Source of the DNA: Candidatus Brevefilum sp.
GTDB taxonomy: Bacteria; Chloroflexota; Anaerolineae; Anaerolineales; Anaerolineaceae
Direction: 5' to 3'
DNA length: 45,267 nucleotides
NCBI GenBank assembly: GCA_029210815.1
Contig: JARGGB010000021.1
Location: 1 to 45,267, forward strand
Shown one piece after another: positions 7,051 to 14,519 of the stretch. A program made the translations under genes and the position numbers. Under the pieces are notes generated by a model. The model saw only the letters and a program-made list of their open reading frames with translations. It was not told where the DNA came from and ran no database searches. Every line of letters starts with the position of its first letter. The first letter of the stretch is position 1.

Positions 7051-8463
7051 ATGAAAATCACAGTATTTACGATCAACCCGATATTTCCAGATAAGGTTAC
7101 CGGCGGTGCTTCTAAACATCTTAATTATATTACAAGATTTTTAGGTGATCAGGGGCATCAAGTTGAAGTTTTATGTCCCGAGACAGAGGAATTAGGAACC
7201 CCCTTTGGATTGCATGACAATGTGGAAGTCTTTCCAGAACTGCCGTTTAATTTGCCCTTTCCCCAACCCTATGCTGTCAGTCCACCAGACCTTTCGTTAA
7301 TTGTGAGCCGAATCAGCAAGCGGTTAACTAATGCAGATCGATTGTACATTCATGACGGGGAATGGCTGATCCCAGATGTTTATGCTGATATACCGACTAT
7401 TGCTTCGTTTCGAGACAATATTTACCCGGAATCGGTTTTAGGAACCTTTGTTGGCAAACTTGACGCCATTATCACTGTTTCAGATTACTCCAGGGCTGTT
7501 ATTCAAAATACAGCAGGTTTATTCTTCCCGGGTTTATCAGAACGCATGCATACAGTTATCAATGGCATCGATTTTGATTTTTTCAAACATGTGGATTTCA
7601 CAAACCTGGCAAGTCGACTGGGCTTAAACCCTGAAGAAGACATCATCCTCTTACATCCGCATCGACCAGAACAAGGAAAAGGTTTAGCAGAGACAATTCG
7701 GGTTGCTAATCGGCTGGTCCATAAGCACGGGTTAAGCCAGATAAAAGTATTGATCCCTGAGTGGATTGGTTCAATGGTAAGCTCAGGCGATTCAATCTTC
7801 TATAACGAAATGATGCATTTAATTCAGGATTTTGAACTGATTGATAATTTCAAGTTTGTCCCCTGGCTGCCCGTTGATCGAATGCCAGAGCTCTACAGCC
7901 TGGGCAACGTAACACTTTGTTTGGGGAACATTGTTGAAGCATTTGGGAATGTTGCCTACGAATCCCTGGCGTGCGGAACGCCCAGTATCGTCAGCCGTGT
8001 TGGTGTTCACCGAACGCTTTTGCCTGATGAGTTAATTGAGAAGGTACATTTTGGGGATGTTGACGAGGTCGTACAACGGATATTGGCGATCCTTGAGGGT
8101 AAAGAATGGCATCCGGATCGGGTATTACAAGCATTAATAGCCAAAATGAACATCCAAAAACAAATTCAATCCTACAATGAAATAATTACCAATTGCAAAA
8201 AACTAAAACCAATAACATTTGCACAACCTGATTCCACACGAGGAACAGCTTATAAATTACCACCTTGGGTATATTTTAAAGAGGATTTCATTTACCATGA
8301 TTTCCATGGGAAATTTGAAAATGCTTCAGAATTGGCGAGTTTGGCAAGAAAATCAGAAATGTTAAGTGAGGAATCGGCTTTGAAGGATGGCATTACCCAC
8401 GAGATGTGGCAGGCGTGGATAAGTAAAAGTTGGATTGTTCCGGTAGATCATTTAAAGGAGTAA
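7051..8463 (+). CDS. GT4-family glycosyltransferase with an extra C-terminal domain
   Basis: This is a retaining GT-B glycosyltransferase that probably transfers a sugar from a nucleotide donor to a glycan or lipid; acceptor and donor are unknown. The N-terminal domain has the Gly-Gly loop TGGASKHL (about 18-24). The C-terminal domain carries INGIDFDFF (about 170), the HPHRPEQGKGL donor-binding stretch (about 202) and the E-x7-E pair Glu296/Glu304 (EAFGNVAYESLACGTPSIV). Residues about 385-470 form an additional segment, rich in aromatic residues (YKLPPWVYFKEDFIYHDFHG) and ending in a helical part, not part of the usual GT4 fold. The SDR gene follows after 4 bp, its ribosome binding site lying in the end of this gene, so they are co-translated. 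Confidence 0.85.
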   Translation: MKITVFTINPIFPDKVTGGASKHLNYITRFLGDQGHQVEVLCPETEELGTPFGLHDNVEVFPELPFNLPFPQPYAVSPPDLSLIVSRISKRLTNADRLYIHDGEWLIPDVYADIPTIASFRDNIYPESVLGTFVGKLDAIITVSDYSRAVIQNTAGLFFPGLSERMHTVINGIDFDFFKHVDFTNLASRLGLNPEEDIILLHPHRPEQGKGLAETIRVANRLVHKHGLSQIKVLIPEWIGSMVSSGDSIFYNEMMHLIQDFELIDNFKFVPWLPVDRMPELYSLGNVTLCLGNIVEAFGNVAYESLACGTPSIVSRVGVHRTLLPDELIEKVHFGDVDEVVQRILAILEGKEWHPDRVLQALIAKMNIQKQIQSYNEIITNCKKLKPITFAQPDSTRGTAYKLPPWVYFKEDFIYHDFHGKFENASELASLARKSEMLSEESALKDGITHEMWQAWISKSWIVPVDHLKE

Positions 8464-8467
8464 TAAA

Positions 8468-9184
8468 ATGTTTGATTTTGAAGGCAAGATAATCGTGGTT
8501 ACGGGTGCTGCAGGCAATTTAGGGCAGGCAGTGGTCAAAGGCTTTTTACACAGCAATGGAACTGTATGTGGTTTGGACCATCGTTCGGGTCGTATGGATC
8601 AATTTAAGAGCTCAAAAGAAGGTGTCGGATCATTTTATGCTTTTGATGAGGTTGACCTGACGGATAAAGCAAACATGCTTTCCCTTGCAGAACAGATAAA
8701 GTCTGAAGTCGGTGATGTGAATGTCCTCGTGAACACCGTTGGCGGTTTCAGTATGGGTGAGCCGGTGTACGGCATATCAGAGGAGACATGGCAGCGCATG
8801 ATAAATATGAATGTCATGTCCTTTTTGAATGCGGCGGAAGCATTCGTTCCAACGATGATCGAAAGCGGCGGGGGAAAGGTGATAACAATTGGCGCTAAGG
8901 CAGCCTTGCTTGGGATGGCAAATGCAGGGGCTTATTCAGCGGCCAAAGCTGCAGTGCTTCGGTTAACTGAAAGTATGGCAGGCGAGTTGAAACAGAAGAA
9001 TATTCAAGTCAACAGTGTTGTTCCGGGAATTATTGACACACCACAAAATCGAAAGGATATGCCCAATGCTGATTTTGAGAAGTGGGTGAGTCCAGAACAG
9101 GTGACGGATGCCATACTATTTTTAGCCTCATCCTCAGCAGATGGGATCAGCGGGGCAGCAATTCCTGTTTATGGAAGGTTGTAG
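8468..9184 (+). CDS. Short-chain dehydrogenase/reductase lacking the catalytic Ser
   Basis: This is a classical-size SDR (238 residues) with the Rossmann cofactor loop TGAAGNLG (12-19), NTVGG in place of NNAG (89-93), Asn115, and the YxxxK pair Tyr156/Lys160 (YSAAK). The catalytic Ser normally 13 residues before the Tyr is Ala143 here, and no nearby Ser takes its place, so activity may be altered or need another residue. The acidic residue at 37 (GLDHRSG) suggests NAD preference. It is tightly coupled to the upstream glycosyltransferase gene, which hints at a sugar or lipid intermediate as substrate, but the substrate cannot be told. It is convergent with the pteridine reductase gene (3 bp between stop codons). 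Confidence 0.85.
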   Translation: MFDFEGKIIVVTGAAGNLGQAVVKGFLHSNGTVCGLDHRSGRMDQFKSSKEGVGSFYAFDEVDLTDKANMLSLAEQIKSEVGDVNVLVNTVGGFSMGEPVYGISEETWQRMINMNVMSFLNAAEAFVPTMIESGGGKVITIGAKAALLGMANAGAYSAAKAAVLRLTESMAGELKQKNIQVNSVVPGIIDTPQNRKDMPNADFEKWVSPEQVTDAILFLASSSADGISGAAIPVYGRL

Positions 9185-9187
9185 TTA

Positions 9188-9919
9188 TTACAGGTATTGG
9201 CCGCCGTCAACACGCAAAAATGCACCCGTTGTAAAATCGCTCTTGATCAGGTGGATAGCGTTTTCCGCAGCGATATCGGGACTGCCTGCCCTTTGTAATG
9301 GGACGTATTTATTAGCGTAAGCTTCTAAATCGACATCTTCTTTTCCTGCTAAAGGCAGCATAATTCCAAGCCCAAGTGCATTTACTGTGATGCGCGGCGC
9401 GAGTTCAATAGCATACATGCGCGTCATCTCAACAAGGGCAAGTTTTGTCAGTCGATACGCAAAATGATCTGGCTCGTGTTGAATTATTTGGGCATCTGCA
9501 ATATTTAAAACCCTACCTTGCCGATCGGGGGGTAATTGTTTGGCAAATGCCTGGATCAAGAAAAAGGGTGCCTTCAAATTGACGCGAAATTGTTTTTCCC
9601 AAATTTCTCTGCTGGTTTCTAAACCGCTTCCCCTGAGATAGAGGGCGGCGTTGTTTATGAGGATATCCACGCAAACAAAATGATTATGAATTTGCGGGAA
9701 AATGTCGTTGACCGCATCCGAATGATTGAAATTTGCACCAATTGTGATTGCCTCAACACCTGTTTCTCGAGCAAGTTGTGCTGTTTCTTCAGCTGGTTCA
9801 TGGGAGCTGTTGTAGTGAATTACAAGATTTGCACCTTCTTTTGCTAAGGCAAGGGCAAATGCTCGGCCTAACCGGACCCCACCACCCGTAACCAGTGCCG
9901 TCTTATGCTTCAAATCCAT
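9188..9919 (-). CDS. PTR1/FolM-type pteridine (dihydrofolate/dihydromonapterin) reductase
   Basis: This is an SDR of 243 residues whose features match pteridine reductases rather than ordinary SDRs. The cofactor loop is TGGGVRLG (11-18), with the Arg of the TGxxxRxG variant that favours NADPH. At 13 residues before the catalytic Tyr155 of YRLTK stands Asp142, not Ser; this Asp-Tyr-Lys triad is the hallmark of Leishmania PTR1 (Asp181/Tyr194/Lys198) and of E. coli FolM. LINNAALY (88-95) is standard. Its start overlaps the end of the Lgt-FolK gene by 17 bp, so it is co-translated with a folate enzyme. I infer reduction of dihydrofolate or a dihydropterin, perhaps replacing or backing up FolA. 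Exact substrate not proven. Confidence 0.8.
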   Translation of the reverse strand: MDLKHKTALVTGGGVRLGRAFALALAKEGANLVIHYNSSHEPAEETAQLARETGVEAITIGANFNHSDAVNDIFPQIHNHFVCVDILINNAALYLRGSGLETSREIWEKQFRVNLKAPFFLIQAFAKQLPPDRQGRVLNIADAQIIQHEPDHFAYRLTKLALVEMTRMYAIELAPRITVNALGLGIMLPLAGKEDVDLEAYANKYVPLQRAGSPDIAAENAIHLIKSDFTTGAFLRVDGGQYL

Positions 9920-11144
9920 TTTCCACCTCTTTTAACATTTGGATCTTGTGGTCATCTTTCAATTGATCAATGATATCTTCAATCAAAATGCCGCTTGCTG
10001 GGTGCCTGAAATCAGGTGCAAGCTCTTTAAGCGGGATTGCAACGTATTTATATTTTATCAGATTAGGATCGGGTATTTGGTTACCATTAGTTATAAACAC
10101 GTCGATGTCATGGGTGAGGATATCCAAATCAATCGGCACATCGACTTTATTACCGGGTTCCCTGCCTAAATCAACTTCGATGTTTTTTAGCCGTGACCGC
10201 AAATCATTGTAAGAAAGCCCGGTGTCAATCTCAATAACCTTGTTGTAAAAGAACGATGGATCGGATTGTTTTTGGACGTCTTTGGATTTGTAAGTATGGG
10301 AAATCCCTCGAATTTTTGAAAAATCCTCCAGTTTTCTGACTGCCTCTGGCATATTCTTGTCAGGATCCTGGTTTGAGCCAAGGCTGATAAAAACCGGGAT
10401 ATGTTTGCGAACCTGATAACTCTTCTTGTAAATCAATGCGATCCCAAGTATAAGTAAGGCAAAACCAAAAAGCTGCCAAATATCAAATTTTCCAATAAGG
10501 CTTTTCTCTGAAACAAAGGCACGAGTGATAAGAGCGATAAGCCCTGCGGTACTCAAGGTGAGGCTAAATAATGTTCCACTCCTCAGAAAACCAGTGGTTT
10601 TAAAAGCCTTTGTGTGATAAAGCATCGCCAGTAAATAAATAGCTGCTAAGAAGAGTGCATACAGGTTCACTGGATGCCTGGTCTCGTTCCACAATTGGAT
10701 CCCCCATGGTAATTCAGTGGGCAAACCATAGCCATTGCCGGTGGTGTAATTTGATAGGTGTATGCCTGCAAGTAGAAACAGGAAGAAAGGTGTCAGGGTA
10801 TCCAGGCTTGGCCACAAAGGAAGATGCTTTTTTTGCGCAAAGATTAAGGCAGCCAGTAAACTTACAAAGATGCCAAAACTGGGATTTAACATCGACGGCG
10901 TCAATGAAAACATTGCCATGGGATTTCCAGCCAATGCTGATGGGTTTTGGAGGACAAAGCCTACCCGTGCGCTAATAAGACCAGCGATCAACCCCAAAAG
11001 GATGCTGTTCTCAATTAGATCTCCGTTGGTGCCTAGGTTCTTTGAAAAGTAAGATGTTGTCCATAACCCGATGAATAAGCTTGCTATCAGAATAAAGCCT
11101 GCTGCTTGAATTGAGACCGGACCGATATTGATCATAGGGAACAT
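9903..11144 (-). CDS. folK: Fusion: Lgt-like membrane domain + 6-hydroxymethyldihydropterin pyrophosphokinase (FolK)
   Basis: Residues about 1-245 are a polytopic membrane domain like prolipoprotein diacylglyceryl transferase: it begins with an Lgt-type IGPVSIQAAGFIL, has LPTELPWGIQLWNETRHPVNLY (first 20 residues at about 141-160; compare the RHPTQLYE motif) and ends with a last helix ILGIALIYK. The usual Arg-rich RxGNFxNG motif reads HLSNYTTGNGYG (129-140) and has lost the Arg, so Lgt activity is doubtful. Residues about 249-395 are HPPK: FISLGSN (252-258), DLGRE (325-329), IDLDIL with the Mg-binding Asp pair (338-343) and AIPLKELAPDFRHP (369-382). HPPK adds pyrophosphate to hydroxymethyldihydropterin in folate synthesis. 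The ORF has no break at the junction, so this is a true fusion in this assembly. It lies between a tlpA-like gene and a pteridine reductase. Confidence 0.88.
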   Translation of the reverse strand: MFPMINIGPVSIQAAGFILIASLFIGLWTTSYFSKNLGTNGDLIENSILLGLIAGLISARVGFVLQNPSALAGNPMAMFSLTPSMLNPSFGIFVSLLAALIFAQKKHLPLWPSLDTLTPFFLFLLAGIHLSNYTTGNGYGLPTELPWGIQLWNETRHPVNLYALFLAAIYLLAMLYHTKAFKTTGFLRSGTLFSLTLSTAGLIALITRAFVSEKSLIGKFDIWQLFGFALLILGIALIYKKSYQVRKHIPVFISLGSNQDPDKNMPEAVRKLEDFSKIRGISHTYKSKDVQKQSDPSFFYNKVIEIDTGLSYNDLRSRLKNIEVDLGREPGNKVDVPIDLDILTHDIDVFITNGNQIPDPNLIKYKYVAIPLKELAPDFRHPASGILIEDIIDQLKDDHKIQMLKEVENGFEA

Positions 11145-11153
11145 ATGTTTACC

Positions 11154-11708
11154 TTAATCCCTTTCTCCAAAAATTTCATTCAGCTTTGCTCGTAAATAAG
11201 CTTCGCTCATACCCGAACCGATAATGACATCAACAACCTCTCCCTCAGGTCCAACTAAGACCGACAAAGGGACGGCGTGCAGCTGGTAGTCCCGGGATAG
11301 ACTGCCGTCTTGATCAAGCAGCATCGTGTAGGTATAACCCTGGGACTCGAAATAGCTCTCAGCATTCGTGAGGCTGTCCTGAAAACTCGTGTTGATTGCG
11401 AGTATCTCAAAGCCTTCAGGGGCGAATTCTTCATAAACGGATTGCAGCCCTGGCATGGTTCTTTTACAGATGGAACACCAGGATGCCCATAAAAACACCA
11501 GTACAGGCTGACCTTCATAATCAGAGAGGGAAATGCTTTGACCCTCTGGTGTTTGGAGTGTGAAATCTGGTGCCTGGAATCCTTTGTGAACGGCAGCGGC
11601 TTTTGTGGATGCTTGAATCTCGGGAAAAAGGGAGGGAGTCAAAATGACCCAGATCAGGCTTAATAAAACCACAACAACGATAATAGTTGTAAATCTTTTT
11701 TTACTCAT
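11154..11708 (-). CDS. TlpA/ResA-like membrane-anchored thioredoxin
   Basis: The product is a 184-residue thiol-disulfide oxidoreductase anchored by an N-terminal helix (about 7-24) with its thioredoxin domain outside the membrane. The AhpC/TSA-Redoxin-like start is GFQAPDFTLQTPEG (about 43-56), the active site WCSIC has Cys78 and Cys81, and the cis-Pro loop is HAVPLS. The family supplies reducing equivalents for extracytoplasmic cysteines, e.g. in cytochrome c maturation; no cytochrome genes are near. The gene is first in a three-gene minus operon, 9 bp before the Lgt-FolK fusion. Pairing of a secreted thioredoxin with an Lgt-like protein suggests an envelope role for both membrane parts. 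A GAAGGGA ribosome binding site precedes the ATG. Confidence 0.9.
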   Translation of the reverse strand: MSKKRFTTIIVVVVLLSLIWVILTPSLFPEIQASTKAAAVHKGFQAPDFTLQTPEGQSISLSDYEGQPVLVFLWASWCSICKRTMPGLQSVYEEFAPEGFEILAINTSFQDSLTNAESYFESQGYTYTMLLDQDGSLSRDYQLHAVPLSVLVGPEGEVVDVIIGSGMSEAYLRAKLNEIFGERD

Positions 11709-11910
11709 AAATCCCTTCGTCTAGATTTTCCTGGGATGAAATTAAGAAATTAATTTCCGAATTTAATTCACTTAATGATAATACCCAAAAAGCAGTCACG
11801 GGGAAATTGTAAAAGCTTTGTAAGTTATTAACATCTCATTGCGTCTAAGGATTGTAGCTGATGAATTTCTATGCCTATTCTATAAGGATTTTATTATTAA
11901 ATATTAAAAC

Positions 11911-11939
11911 AACTTATTCATAGGCGATATGAATAAGTT
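11911..11939. repeat. Perfect 12-bp dyad in the tlpA-tkt divergent intergenic region
   Basis: AACTTATTCATA (11911-11922) and TATGAATAAGTT (11928-11939) are perfect inverted arms around GGCGA. No T-run follows and no gene ends here, so a terminator is unlikely. It stands just upstream of the tkt promoter, a position that fits an operator. The rest of this 293-bp intergenic region (11709-12001) is AT-rich and shows no ORF or RNA gene that I can recognise. Confidence 0.6.
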
Positions 11940-11942
11940 CGT

Positions 11943-11969
11943 TTGATTGAGAATGAGGCATGGTAAAAT
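11943..11969 (+). promoter_or_regulatory. Putative promoter of the tkt operon
   Basis: An extended -10 TGGTAAAAT (11961-11969) is preceded by TTGATT (11943-11948) at a short 15-bp spacing. The predicted start lies about 25 nt before the tkt ATG at 12002, which has AAAGGA 7 nt upstream. The perfect dyad at 11911-11939 abuts it. Confidence 0.45.
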
Positions 11970-12001
11970 GAAATGGACATATAAAATGAAAGGATTACTC
12001 C

Positions 12002-14044
12002 ATGGAAAATCGTTCAATTCAAGAAAAGTCAATTAATGCCATAAAATTTTTGGCTGTTGATGGTGTGCAAAATGCCAATTCGGGGCATCCGGGTTTACCC
12101 CTTGGATGTTCCGGCATTGCCTATGCTTTGTGGATGAAAATTCTTAAGTACAACCCTAAAAATCCGAAATGGTATAACAGGGACCGGTTTGTCCTGTCTG
12201 GTGGGCATGGGTCAATGTTGTTATACACTATGCTGCATCTCACAGGTTACGATATCTCTATGGATGATTTAAAATCTTTTCGCCAATGGGGAAGCATCAC
12301 CCCTGGGCATCCTGAATACGGCATGACCCCGGGTGTTGAGGTTACGACGGGTCCTCTAGGACAGGGTTTTGGCAACGGGGTCGGTATGGCAATTGCAGAA
12401 GCGCATTTGGCGGCAGTCTTCAACCGACCTGGCTATACACCGATTGATCACTTTATCTATTCCATTGTCACCGATGGGGACTTGATGGAGGGTATTGCAT
12501 CTGAAGCAGCCTCCTTAGCAGGTCATCTTAAACTTGGAAAGTTGATCTATTTTTATGATGACAACCGGATTTCAATTGACGGCCCCACAAGCCTTGCTTT
12601 TACTGAAGATCGAGCCAAACGTTTTGAAGCTTATGGTTGGCATGTGGCACATGTAAACGATCCTTTTGATGTTGATGCGCTTGTGGCAGCAGTTGACGCT
12701 GCAAAAGCAGATGAACGACCGTCCTTGATCATTGTCAGGACAACCATTGGCGATGGTTTGCCATCTGTACAAGGCACTGAGAAAGCACATGGGTCTCCTC
12801 CTGGTTGGGACGAAATCGCAACGGCGAAGCAAAATGCTGGGTGGCCTGCTGATGAAAGATTTTATGTGCCGGATGATGTTCGCGAACACTTCTCAACAAG
12901 AATTGAAGTTGGGCGAGAAAGTGAAGAGGTCTGGGAGAAACAATTCGAGGCTTATGAAGCGGCATTTCCTGAGCTGGCAAATGAATTAATACGGCGGATC
13001 AATGGTGATCTGCCTGAAAACTGGGAAGAATCACTCCCTGTTTTTCCTGAAGACGAGAAGGGTATGGCAACAAGAGCTGCCTCGGGAAAAGTCTTGAATG
13101 CTTTAGCCAAAGCCTTGCCTGAGTTGATGGGGGGGTCAGCCGACCTTGCGCCTTCGAATAAAACCTGGATCAACGGTGAATTAGATTTCCAGACAGACAC
13201 ACCCCAGGGACGAAATATGCATTTTGGCGTACGTGAGCATGCAATGGGTTCAATTGTCAATGGCATGTCTGTTCACGGCGGTCTGATCCCATATGGCGGC
13301 ACTTTCCTCGTGTTTTCAGATTATATGCGAGGTGCAGTAAGGCTTTCTGCGCTTTCAGAATATCCGACCATTTGGGTCTTTACCCATGACTCGATTGGCG
13401 TCGGTGAAGATGGACCAACCCATCAACCCGTTGAGCATACCGGCAGTCTGCGAATAATTCCCAATTTGGTCACGATCAGACCTGCTGATGCAAATGAAAC
13501 TGCACAGGCGTGGCGCTTTGCAATTCAACATCACGGTCCGGTGGCATTAATCCTCTCACGTCAAAATTTACCCACCATTGATCGCAACACCTTTTCTGAG
13601 GCTGAGGGCTTATTCAAAGGAGCTTATGTCTTAGCGGATATGGGTCAGGATGAACCCGAGTTGATATTGATGGCATCTGGTTCAGAAGTTGATTTGATTC
13701 TTCGCGCCGCCAGTAGCCTGGCAGCAGAAGGTGTCAATGTCAGAGTTGTATCCTTCCCAAGTTGGGAGATTTTTTCACAACAGGACCAGACTTACAAAGA
13801 CCAAGTATTACCCCCGAATGTCCGTGCACGCATCGCGGTAGAAGCGGGCAGCTCTATGGGCTGGCATCGTTGGGTCGGAGATAGGGGCAAGGTCATTGGT
13901 ATTGACAAATTTGGCGCTTCAGCACCGGGCGACCTTGTTATGGAAAACTATGGATTTACGGTTGCAAATGTGATAGACAAGGCATTTGATTTATTACAAT
14001 CGGTACATCTTGATGAACTGAACCGTAATAACGGCAAAAAATAA
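12002..14044 (+). CDS. tkt: Transketolase
   Basis: Transketolase moves two-carbon ketol units between sugar phosphates in the non-oxidative pentose phosphate pathway, using thiamine diphosphate and a divalent metal. The 680-residue protein is full length: the N-terminal TPP domain has [10 protein letters not shown] (about 26), HGSMLLY, the GHPE loop, and the TPP motif DGDLMEG through [10 protein letters not shown]; the middle pyrimidine-binding domain has FGVREHAMG (with the catalytic Glu), and [18 protein letters not shown]; the C-terminal domain has VEAGSSMGW. It is first in the tkt-rpiB-tal/pgi operon, which gathers the non-oxidative branch in one unit. Confidence 0.97.
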   Translation: MENRSIQEKSINAIKFLAVDGVQNANSGHPGLPLGCSGIAYALWMKILKYNPKNPKWYNRDRFVLSGGHGSMLLYTMLHLTGYDISMDDLKSFRQWGSITPGHPEYGMTPGVEVTTGPLGQGFGNGVGMAIAEAHLAAVFNRPGYTPIDHFIYSIVTDGDLMEGIASEAASLAGHLKLGKLIYFYDDNRISIDGPTSLAFTEDRAKRFEAYGWHVAHVNDPFDVDALVAAVDAAKADERPSLIIVRTTIGDGLPSVQGTEKAHGSPPGWDEIATAKQNAGWPADERFYVPDDVREHFSTRIEVGRESEEVWEKQFEAYEAAFPELANELIRRINGDLPENWEESLPVFPEDEKGMATRAASGKVLNALAKALPELMGGSADLAPSNKTWINGELDFQTDTPQGRNMHFGVREHAMGSIVNGMSVHGGLIPYGGTFLVFSDYMRGAVRLSALSEYPTIWVFTHDSIGVGEDGPTHQPVEHTGSLRIIPNLVTIRPADANETAQAWRFAIQHHGPVALILSRQNLPTIDRNTFSEAEGLFKGAYVLADMGQDEPELILMASGSEVDLILRAASSLAAEGVNVRVVSFPSWEIFSQQDQTYKDQVLPPNVRARIAVEAGSSMGWHRWVGDRGKVIGIDKFGASAPGDLVMENYGFTVANVIDKAFDLLQSVHLDELNRNNGKK

Positions 14045-14060
14045 AGAAAGGTATTTGAAA

Positions 14061-14519
14061 ATGAGAGTAGCAGTTGCTGCAGACCATGGTGGGTTTCCTT
14101 TAAAGGATGTGGTTATAAATACCCTGAAGCAAATGGGGCACACCCCAATTGACCTGGGTACGGATTCAACAAAAAGTGTGGACTACCCGGATTTTGCCGA
14201 GCTTGCTGGAAAAGCCATTGTTCATGGGGAGGCGGATCGAGCGGTTGCACTTTGCGGCTCAGGTGTCGGCATTTGTATTGCAGGCAATAAGATTAAGGGC
14301 GTTTATGCTTGTTTGTGTCATGACACCTATTCCGCCGCCCAGGGCGTGGAGCATGATCATATGAATATGTTGTGTTTAGGCGCAAGGGTGATCGGCGATG
14401 AATTGGCAAAAAAGATTGTGGAAGCCTTCATTACAGCTGAACCATCAGATGAACCAAGACACTTGAGAAGAGTTGAGAAAACCCGATTGATTGAAGCAAA
14501 AGGAATGAAAGGACGATAA
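14061..14519 (+). CDS. rpiB: Ribose-5-phosphate isomerase B (RpiB/LacA family)
   Basis: RpiB interconverts ribose 5-phosphate and ribulose 5-phosphate. The 152-residue product starts MRVAVAADHGGFPLK with the AADHGG phosphate loop, holds the catalytic Cys in ALCGSGVGICIAGNK (about 65-79), and has the DHMNMLCLGARVIG segment typical of the family. I took the ATG at 14061, which has AGAAAGG 9 nt before it; the upstream in-frame TTG at 14055 is too close to that site. Its stop overlaps the next start (TAATG). Substrate allose 6-phosphate is possible for the family, but the operon context points to ribose 5-phosphate. Confidence 0.95.
   Translation: MRVAVAADHGGFPLKDVVINTLKQMGHTPIDLGTDSTKSVDYPDFAELAGKAIVHGEADRAVALCGSGVGICIAGNKIKGVYACLCHDTYSAAQGVEHDHMNMLCLGARVIGDELAKKIVEAFITAEPSDEPRHLRRVEKTRLIEAKGMKGR

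Noticed and set aside
11709-12001. tRNA or small RNA gene in the tlpA-tkt intergenic region
   Set aside because: No cloverleaf or terminated RNA structure is visible, only the dyad described above.
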